Assembly: GCA_031425695.1 (NCBI GenBank) | Contig: JANPJV010000088.1 | Location: forward strand, 1 to 39,363 | Length of the DNA: 39,363 nt | Reading direction: 5' to 3' | Origin: JANPJV01 sp031425695 | GTDB taxonomy: Bacteria; Pseudomonadota; Gammaproteobacteria; Xanthomonadales; SZUA-5 | Part shown: piece by piece, positions 33,461 to 39,363 of the stretch | Layout of the letters: each line of letters starts with the position of its first letter | How positions within the stretch are numbered: the first letter of the stretch is position 1 | The notes under the pieces: generated by a model | The model's input: the letters and a program-made list of their open reading frames with translations, nothing else | The model's database searches: none | What the model was told of the DNA's origin: nothing | Made by a program: the position numbers and the translations under genes

Positions 33461-34434
33461 GCCCATCTCCCCTTCGCGTTTCGGTGGTCATCCCGGTGTA
33501 CAGGGGTGAAAAGACGCTGCCAATCGTGCTTGCCGAAATCCAGCCGCTCACCCTGGGGCGATCGACTCCCGCTGGCCTCGCATACCAGGTCTGCGAGGTC
33601 ATCCTCGTGCACGATTGCGGCCCGGACCGTTCCGATCGCGTGCTCGAGCAGATCGCGCAGGAATATCCGGCTGCGCGCATCGTCTGGCTCTCGCGCAATT
33701 TCGGACAACACGCGGCGACCATGGCGGGCATGGCCAGCGCCACCGGCGACTGGGTGGTGACCATCGACGAGGATGGGCAACATGACCCCCTCGAGATAGG
33801 ACCGATGCTCGACGTCGCTGTCGCGCGATCGTTGCAACTGGTCTACGCGCAACCTGCCAATGCGCCGCCGCATGGCTGGCTGCGCAATCTCGCCAGTCGC
33901 ACGGCCAAACGCATTGCTGCAGCGATGCAAGGCACTGATCGAAATCTGCAATTCAACAGCTTTCGGCTGGTCGATGGGGAAGCTGCGCGGACGCTGGCCG
34001 CGTACTGCGGCCATGGCGTCTATCTCGACGTCGGTCTGTTCTGGATGGTCGGCCGGATCGGCAGCTGCCCGGTGAAACTTCGCGGCGAGCTGCAGCGGCC
34101 GTCCGGATATTCCTGGTGGACACTGCTCAGGCACTTCTGGACCATGGTGCTGACCTCTGGCACGCGACCGTTGAGGCTCATTACGCTCATGGGATTTGCG
34201 TCGATCATCATGGCTGTCGGACTCTCTGGGTACGCCCTCTATGGCAAGTATTTCGCCAATGACATCGTGCCGGGCTGGGCGTCGTTGTTGATCGTGATGT
34301 CGGCGTTCTCCGGCGTAATTCTGATGTCGCTCGGCGTCATTGCCGAGTACCTGGCGATCACGCTTGGCATCGCCATGGGTCGGCCACTGTATGTGGTCAG
34401 CTCCAAGCCTACGCGGCCCGAGACTCCGCGATGA
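33457..34434 (+). CDS. GT2 glycosyltransferase, polyprenyl-phosphate sugar synthase type (GtrB/DPM-like)
   Basis: The 325-residue protein has a GT-A domain and two C-terminal membrane helices (ITLMGFASIIMAVGLSGYAL and WASLLIVMSAFSGVILMSLG). This is the architecture of enzymes that transfer a sugar from a nucleotide to undecaprenyl phosphate. Motifs are VSVVIPVYRGEKTLP, LVHDCGPDRSD (a variant of the DDGS metal/nucleotide motif, with His in place of the first Asp), WLSRNFGQHAATMAGMASAT and VVTIDEDGQHDP. It overlaps the methyltransferase before it and the epimerase after it in ATGA. Sugar identity is unknown. Confidence 0.88.
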   Translation: MSPSPLRVSVVIPVYRGEKTLPIVLAEIQPLTLGRSTPAGLAYQVCEVILVHDCGPDRSDRVLEQIAQEYPAARIVWLSRNFGQHAATMAGMASATGDWVVTIDEDGQHDPLEIGPMLDVAVARSLQLVYAQPANAPPHGWLRNLASRTAKRIAAAMQGTDRNLQFNSFRLVDGEAARTLAAYCGHGVYLDVGLFWMVGRIGSCPVKLRGELQRPSGYSWWTLLRHFWTMVLTSGTRPLRLITLMGFASIIMAVGLSGYALYGKYFANDIVPGWASLLIVMSAFSGVILMSLGVIAEYLAITLGIAMGRPLYVVSSKPTRPETPR

Positions 34435-35381
34435 CCGTGGCCTGGGTGATCGGCGCGGGTGGCATGCTTGGTGCTGCCCTGCGCCGCAGCCTGGCCGCTA
34501 CTCAAACTTCCTTGTTCGTCCCTGAAACGCGTTTCGAGTGGGGCGACGAGGCGATTGCGTCGCGCCAGCTCGAAGCCGCAACCCGGGCTTTCGCAAAATT
34601 GGTTTCGCCGGGCCAATCCTGGGAGATCTATTGGGCAGCCGGCCTCGGCACCATGGCCAGCAGCGCGGGCTCCATGGCTGCTGAAACTCGCCTGGTGGAA
34701 AAGCTGCTGGCCGTTACGGTCCAGCAATCGACCCTCATGCAGTCAAGCGGTACGCTGGCGCTTGCGAGCACCGCGGGTGGGATTTACGCGGGCAGTGCGG
34801 CCGACATCATCAGTGAGGCGACGGCAACGTCCCCAACCACCGACTACGCCCGCGCCAAACTGGATCAGGAGCTTATCGTCGCCGACTACGTGGCCCGGCA
34901 TCCCGGCGCCCGGGCGGTCATCGGAAGACTGTCGACGCTCTACGGATTGCAGCCCAACGTCGACAAGCGCCAGGGGCTCATCGCCGAAATGGCGCGCAGG
35001 GTCATTCTCAACCAGCCCATCCACATTTTTGTGCCGCTCGACACCATTCGCGATTATCTGGAGGTCGACGATGCAGCAGACGCCCTTGTCGGCCTCGCGC
35101 GCGGCGGCATCGAACAGTCGCCGATGCGCATGAAGATCATTGCGTCGGAGCAGCCGACCACCATCTCGGAAATTACGGCAACCTTCAAGAAGCTTGCGCA
35201 TCGGATGCCGAAGATCATCGCCAGCACCAGCAGCCTGGCCAAGCTTTACCGGCGTCGCATCCAATTCCGATCAAACGTGCTTCCATTCGCGGAAGCCTGG
35301 AGGAACACCAGTCTCACGCTGGGAATAGCTCGCCTTCTTGCTTCCGAACGGGCGGCGTTTGCGCGAACAGGCCGATTCTGA
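34431..35381 (+). CDS. NAD-dependent epimerase/dehydratase (extended SDR) of the glycan cluster
   Basis: The 316-residue product has the N-terminal Rossmann motif VAWVIGAGGMLGAAL, the IYWAAG strand, the serine motif LMQSSGTLALASTAGGIYAG and the catalytic pair Y-x-x-x-K in TDYARAKLDQE. A later SDR signature is DTIRDYLEVDDAADALVGL. It would interconvert or modify a nucleotide sugar for the adjacent GT2 enzyme. Coupled to GT2 through ATGA. It ends 16 bases before the convergent end of the next gene. The exact reaction cannot be read. Confidence 0.87.
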   Translation: MTVAWVIGAGGMLGAALRRSLAATQTSLFVPETRFEWGDEAIASRQLEAATRAFAKLVSPGQSWEIYWAAGLGTMASSAGSMAAETRLVEKLLAVTVQQSTLMQSSGTLALASTAGGIYAGSAADIISEATATSPTTDYARAKLDQELIVADYVARHPGARAVIGRLSTLYGLQPNVDKRQGLIAEMARRVILNQPIHIFVPLDTIRDYLEVDDAADALVGLARGGIEQSPMRMKIIASEQPTTISEITATFKKLAHRMPKIIASTSSLAKLYRRRIQFRSNVLPFAEAWRNTSLTLGIARLLASERAAFARTGRF

Positions 35382-35397
35382 CCCGCCCATTGCGATG

Positions 35398-37215
35398 TCA
35401 AAAGGAGCGGCATCCCGAGAGATTGCACAAGGCATGAATTCGAAAGCCGAGGACCTGCAAATGTTCCGGAGGCGTTGCGAGGCCCAGCGTGGCAGTGGTT
35501 GCGGCTACGGGAAATCCGTCGAAGGAGGTCAGGGGTTCGGCAGCGACGCCATCCGCGCGTAGCAACATGATTGGCTGTTTCGAGGAGGCGCCCCAGACAT
35601 AGTTCTCCCCACTTCTGCGCAGGTCCAGGGTTTCTGCCACCGCGATGAGCTGGGCGAAGTACGGCCGCAAGGTGGTGCGGTTGTCGCTGTGAATGGGCGG
35701 AACCCGCGCCGCCACGTCGTTGACGTAGATGAGAATGCTGCCGGGCGAGAAGGCCTTGGTGGTCAATGCCCTGACGCTTGGAAATGAGCGGATCATGCCG
35801 GCGGGATAGCCGTAGAGCAGCCGGATCTGGTCACGGTTGAGGTTGATGATGCGGTGATAGCGGTCGCCGAAAAACGCGAACTTTTCGGGCGCCAGGAAGC
35901 TCAGGTGGCGGGTGGTGATGATCGGCGCCTCGAGCTTGGACGCCGGCGGCAATAGGGCCAGGAACTCCTTGACCTGGTCCTGGTAGAACGGCGCTGCAAG
36001 GCGTGCTGCTTCGCGGGCCGCAAGCCCCAGGTCTACCAGCAGCACGGCAACGATCGGCAGCAGGTACAGGCGCTGCCGGCGCAGCAAATGCGCGATTACC
36101 GGTGCGATCAGGAAAGCCGTCAGCGGCGCCAGGTAGGCCAGGTAGCGGGCTTCCTTGAAACTGACCGCCTGCATGACTGCGAACAGCACCACCCAGGTGA
36201 TGGCAATGCTGCGTTGCAGCCGGTCGCCGCGGTACCAGGCATGGACGAGCCCCGGCAGCACCAGCGCCATGGCCAGTATTCCGTAGATGGACAGATTCCT
36301 GATGTAGACCCATTGATAGATGATCGAGGCGATCGGGCCGTCCTGCTGGAACGCGACGACCACCGCACGCATCTGATGCAGTGGCCGCAGCAGCAGCGGC
36401 ACCTCGGGAAGGGTGTGGGCCAGTACCAGGGCGAATGCAAACCAGAAGATCAGCCCGCTGATCGCGGCGGCCATTCCGAGTTGCGCCAGGGCCATCCAGT
36501 TGCGCCTGGGCCCGGCGATCGTCAGGCAACCATGGGCGACGAGCAGTGCGAGCCAGATGGCGCCGTACATGTGCTTGACCAGGGCAGCAACGGCCCCAAG
36601 TGCCACCAGCGCAAGCCAGGTCCACAGTCGTGGGCGCTCCGCGTGGCGGTCTGCCAGCAACACCATCGACAAGGCAATCAACCCGGGAAATAGATCGCTG
36701 CTGATGAATGCGGCGTAGCAGAAGAAAAGCACCGTCGGAATCGCGGCAGTAAACGCAATCAGGGTGGAAAGATTGCTGCCGAAACGACCGCGCAACAGTC
36801 GCCACACACCCCAGAAATACGCAAGATGGATGCTTGCCATCAGCAGGTGATGCGGCCGCACGTCCAGCGGGTGCAGGTCGAGCGCGTTCGCGATCCACTC
36901 CGCAGGCATCAGCATCCACGCCAGCATGGGAGCCCGTGACCACAGATAAGCGTTCGAGATGCCGAGGAAATATTGGCTGTTGGCGATGGTCGCGTAACCA
37001 TCGTCGAACTCGACATTTACGACGAACAGCGACCAGGCCAGCCAGCAACAGATCGTTGCGGCCAGGAGCCCGAAGGCGCGCTTCACCCAGGGCGAATCAG
37101 TTGCCGTATCGCGCTGCGCAGTTGAAAATTCGGGAGCGTCGGCGGCCAGGATCGATTCCTCTTTGACGGCCATCTCGACCCGGAGTTGCGCACCTGCCAG
37201 CGTCTCCGAGATCAC
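35398..37215 (-). CDS. Polytopic glycosyltransferase (GT-C/GT39-like), paralogue of the next gene
   Basis: The 605-residue membrane protein has about ten or eleven hydrophobic segments in residues 45-400 and a soluble C-terminal domain. The first periplasmic loop holds FVVNVEFDDGYATIANSQYF, whose acidic pair suits the catalytic site of GT-C enzymes that use lipid-linked sugars. The C-terminus ends GFRIHALCNLSGCRSF. It is clearly homologous to the 37318-39039 product along its whole length, including DVRPHH, FKEARYLAYLAPLTAF and YVNDVAARVPP. The GTG at 37215 is the longest start; ATG at 37173 (MAVKEES) is equally possible, neither with a good ribosome-binding site. Acceptor and sugar are unknown. 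Confidence 0.82.
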   Translation of the reverse strand: MISETLAGAQLRVEMAVKEESILAADAPEFSTAQRDTATDSPWVKRAFGLLAATICCWLAWSLFVVNVEFDDGYATIANSQYFLGISNAYLWSRAPMLAWMLMPAEWIANALDLHPLDVRPHHLLMASIHLAYFWGVWRLLRGRFGSNLSTLIAFTAAIPTVLFFCYAAFISSDLFPGLIALSMVLLADRHAERPRLWTWLALVALGAVAALVKHMYGAIWLALLVAHGCLTIAGPRRNWMALAQLGMAAAISGLIFWFAFALVLAHTLPEVPLLLRPLHQMRAVVVAFQQDGPIASIIYQWVYIRNLSIYGILAMALVLPGLVHAWYRGDRLQRSIAITWVVLFAVMQAVSFKEARYLAYLAPLTAFLIAPVIAHLLRRQRLYLLPIVAVLLVDLGLAAREAARLAAPFYQDQVKEFLALLPPASKLEAPIITTRHLSFLAPEKFAFFGDRYHRIINLNRDQIRLLYGYPAGMIRSFPSVRALTTKAFSPGSILIYVNDVAARVPPIHSDNRTTLRPYFAQLIAVAETLDLRRSGENYVWGASSKQPIMLLRADGVAAEPLTSFDGFPVAATTATLGLATPPEHLQVLGFRIHALCNLSGCRSF

Positions 37216-37317
37216 TGCAATTGATAGGCTACAGCATGCCCGCGAACTTCATGGCGATCCTGCAGTCTTCGCCGCTCCAGAACGGCGCTTGCGCGCCAGC
37301 GAGACCGGGGAACGATC

Positions 37318-39039
37318 TTGATCGATGCGAATGAAAAGCAAGTCCACGGCGCGTACTACCTGGTCCTGGGGCTCATTGCCGCGTGGCTGCTGCTGAGCCT
37401 CGCGTGGGTGAACATGGAGTTCGACGACGGCTATGCGACCATCGCCAACAGCCAGCATTTCCTCGGCATCAGCTCGGGCTATTTCTGGCAACGCGGGCCG
37501 TTGATCGCCTGGCTGCTGATGCCCGCAGAAGCCGTCGCCAATGGGCTCGGTCTGCGTCCGCTCGACGTGCGCCCACACCATGTGGTGATGGTGCTGATCC
37601 ATCTTGGCTATCTTTTCGGGGTCTGGCGCCTGCTCGTCAGCCACTTCGGCGCGCGGGCCAGCGTGCTTTGCGCGTTTGTCGCTGCGGTGCCGAGTTTCCT
37701 GTTTTTCAGCTACGCGCCATTCATCAGCCACGATCTCTTCCCGGGTCTGCTGGCGCTCTACATGCTGAAGCTCGGCCACGATTTCATGCTTGAGCAGAGC
37801 TGGCGGCGCTGGCTGGCGCTGGTCGTGCTCGGAACCGCGCTGGCCCTGGTCAAGCACACGTATGCGCTGGTGTGGATCGCGGTGTTCCTGGCCAACGGGG
37901 TGGTGGCGCTGTGGATGGAGCCCCTGCGTCGCAAGCTCGTGCGCCCGCTGCTCGCGCTCGCCGCCGGGGCACTGACGACTGGCGTGCTGACCTGGCTGAT
38001 CTTTGCGATCGTGCTGAGGAACAGCTTCGGCGCTACGCCGTTCCTGCTCGGGCCGTGGCGGCAGATCCAGCTGATCGTTTCCCATGTCAGCGATGCGGGT
38101 GTGATCAGTGAGCTGATCTATCAGCCGCTGTATTTCCGCAATCTCGCAGCGTACGGCTTGCTGGCCATGGCGCTCGTGCTCCCCGGGCTGTACTTCAGCC
38201 TGCGCCGGGGCGCGCGCCTGCAACGCGTGGTGGCGATTGCGTGGCTGGTGCTGTTCGCGGCGATGCAGTTCATCCAGTTCAAGGAGGTTCGCTACCTCGG
38301 CTACCTGGCGCCGATGACGGCCTTTGTGATCATTCCGGCCATCACGGCGCTGGTGAACCTGCGGCGCGCCTATGTTTGGCTGCTGGTGGCGCTGTTTGCG
38401 TTCGATCTCTTTGCGATCGTCGGCGAGGCCGCGCGCCTGCGCTCGCCGTATTACCGGGAGGAGATCACCGGCTTTTTCGCGAGCCTGCCTTCCAAAGCCG
38501 AGCTCGACGCGCCCTTGGTGATGACTTTCCCGCTGAGTTTCGTGTCGCCCGAGCCATATGCCTTCCATCGCGACCGCTTCCATCGCATCACCAATCTGAT
38601 CGGCGATCAGGTCCGCTTCCTGCACGGCTACGACGAGCAATCGATGCGCGTCGTCGAGGTCGAGGAAAAGCTGGACCTGCCGCTGGTGCCGCCGGGTAGC
38701 CGCCTGTTCTTCGTCAACGACGTGGCCACCCGCGGACCGCCCTTCCGCGCGGACAATCGTCCGGGCCTGGAAGCGACTTTTGCGCAGTTTCTCGCAGTTG
38801 CGGAAATGGTAGAGCTCGAGCGCGTCGGCGACGAGTATCGCCTGCTGCGCCAGACCTCGCAGCCGGTGGCGCTGTTCAAGGCCGCCGGCGTGACCGCGGG
38901 GCCGCTGTACTCGCTGGCCGCTTTCAAGGTCGAGGATGTGCGCCGGCTGCGCGGATTGAAGGACACGCCGGAGCGATTGCGCCTGCTGGGTTTTCGCATC
39001 CAGAACTTTTGCAATATCGGCGGTTGTCGAGGGTATTAG
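37318..39039 (+). CDS. Polytopic glycosyltransferase (GT-C/GT39-like), divergent paralogue
   Basis: The 573-residue membrane protein matches the preceding gene: LAWVNMEFDDGYATIANSQH in the first loop, LDVRPHHVVMVLIHLGYLFG, FKEVRYLGYLAPMTAFVI, then the soluble part with FFVNDVATRGPPFRADNR and the ending GFRIQNFCNIGGCRGY. About ten to eleven membrane helices. No ATG is in frame near the start; the TTG at 37318 with GGGGAA upstream is the best choice. The pair is head to head with 102 bases between, so promoters overlap. As a pair they would transfer sugars outside the inner membrane onto lipid or glycan acceptors; acceptor specificity cannot be read. Confidence 0.82.
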   Translation: MIDANEKQVHGAYYLVLGLIAAWLLLSLAWVNMEFDDGYATIANSQHFLGISSGYFWQRGPLIAWLLMPAEAVANGLGLRPLDVRPHHVVMVLIHLGYLFGVWRLLVSHFGARASVLCAFVAAVPSFLFFSYAPFISHDLFPGLLALYMLKLGHDFMLEQSWRRWLALVVLGTALALVKHTYALVWIAVFLANGVVALWMEPLRRKLVRPLLALAAGALTTGVLTWLIFAIVLRNSFGATPFLLGPWRQIQLIVSHVSDAGVISELIYQPLYFRNLAAYGLLAMALVLPGLYFSLRRGARLQRVVAIAWLVLFAAMQFIQFKEVRYLGYLAPMTAFVIIPAITALVNLRRAYVWLLVALFAFDLFAIVGEAARLRSPYYREEITGFFASLPSKAELDAPLVMTFPLSFVSPEPYAFHRDRFHRITNLIGDQVRFLHGYDEQSMRVVEVEEKLDLPLVPPGSRLFFVNDVATRGPPFRADNRPGLEATFAQFLAVAEMVELERVGDEYRLLRQTSQPVALFKAAGVTAGPLYSLAAFKVEDVRRLRGLKDTPERLRLLGFRIQNFCNIGGCRGY

Positions 39040-39080
39040 TTCGGGTTTTTCGATTTTTGGTTAGGCGGCGTTAGGGAGTG

Positions 39081-39244
39081 CGGGCTTTAGGAGGGCCGAA
39101 CTCCTGCTCGGCTGCTCTTCCCTGACTAAACGCGGCAGCGCAGGAGCGCTGCCCTTCAAGCGCGGCCTTTCGGGAGGGCCGAGCTCCTGCTCGGCCGCGC
39201 TTCCTGACTAAACGCGGCAGCGCAGGAGCGCTGCCCGCCAAGCG
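39081..39244. repeat. Two tandem copies of an 82-base palindrome-rich repeat
   Basis: Units at about 39081-39162 and 39163-39244 share GAGGGCCGA, CTCCTGCTCGG, CCTGACTAAACGCGGCAGCG and CAGGAGCGCTGCCC with few differences. Each holds small palindromes (AGCGCAGGAGCGCT). A fragment GTGGGTCCGGGCCC at 39254 resembles the other repeat family. The 324 bases after 39039 hold no reading frame I would defend. Confidence 0.85.
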
Positions 39245-39363
39245 TGGCTTTGCGTGGGTCCGGGCCCTTGGCGGAGGGAGATGGCGTACAGGGGCGACGA
39301 GACGAGCTGGCGAGCAACGCCGAACACGGGGGGCGGCCACCACAGCACCACCTCCCGGGCCGG

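Noticed and set aside
37249..38640. 463-codon frame antisense to the 37318-39039 glycosyltransferase
   Set aside because: Highly charged, His/Gln/Arg-rich shadow of a clear membrane protein gene.
39071..39343. 90-codon minus-strand frame at the right edge
   Set aside because: It is the translation of the 82-base tandem repeat and flanking GC-rich sequence, without a recognisable domain.

Overview
The window is GC-rich bacterial chromosome. Gene content and style point to a gammaproteobacterium of the Xanthomonadales/Lysobacterales (Dokdonella- or Rhodanobacter-like). The reasons are secreted peptidases with PKD and pre-peptidase C-terminal domains, secreted proteins ending in an -NGFE/-DGLE tail, an alkylglycerol-monooxygenase-like membrane enzyme, a high-affinity phosphate operon and an unusually dense population of small palindromic repeats. 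No rRNA, tRNA, phage, transposase or cas gene was found. The taxonomic call is an inference from gene style, not from a marker gene.

Layout. 1-4909 (+): a terminator-like hairpin at the left edge, a palindromic repeat, then pstS-pstC-pstA-pstB-phoU, the complete Pst phosphate importer and its signalling regulator. phoB and phoR are not in the window. 5111-10495: a secreted CHRD-domain protein (-), an alkylglycerol-monooxygenase-like hydroxylase (+), a secreted beta-helix protein (-) and an RcnB-like periplasmic protein (-) with its own terminator. 10831-15040 (-): a two-gene RND efflux pump (adaptor lipoprotein, then inner-membrane pump) without an outer-membrane channel gene. 15271-20924 (-): a urease operon in transcript order ureD-ureA-small His-rich membrane protein-ureB-ureC-ureE-ureF-ureG, preceded 30 bases upstream by a methyltransferase gene. 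21902-23524 (+): a large atypical SDR protein with a four-cysteine zinc-knuckle-like motif. 23541-23833: a tandem array of a palindromic repeat. 23926-28000 (-): a secreted trypsin-like peptidase and a phytanoyl-CoA-dioxygenase-family enzyme. 28235-30741 (+): a secreted M14 zinc carboxypeptidase broken by a one-base frameshift. 30984-39039: a YadG/YadH-like ABC exporter, then a tightly overlapping methyltransferase-GT2-epimerase group and two head-to-head paralogous polytopic glycosyltransferases. This last block looks like a surface-glycan modification module. 39081-39244: an 82-base tandem repeat.

How the parts work together. PstSCAB imports phosphate and PhoU couples it to a two-component system encoded elsewhere. 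UreABC hydrolyses urea, UreDEFG load its nickel, and UreE carries a His-rich tail. The small His-rich protein sits inside the operon with ATGA junctions on both sides. The 3' block would make lipid-linked sugars (GT2), supply or modify the sugar (epimerase, methyltransferase) and transfer it outside the inner membrane (polytopic glycosyltransferases).

The most striking feature is not a gene. At least nine kinds of short inverted or tandem repeat occur in 39 kb, most with arms of about 15-34 bases and 80-97% arm identity. Two of them lie inside the urease operon in readable frame and extend UreB and the small membrane protein while leaving the ATGA coupling to the next gene intact. No mobilising enzyme is present in the window.
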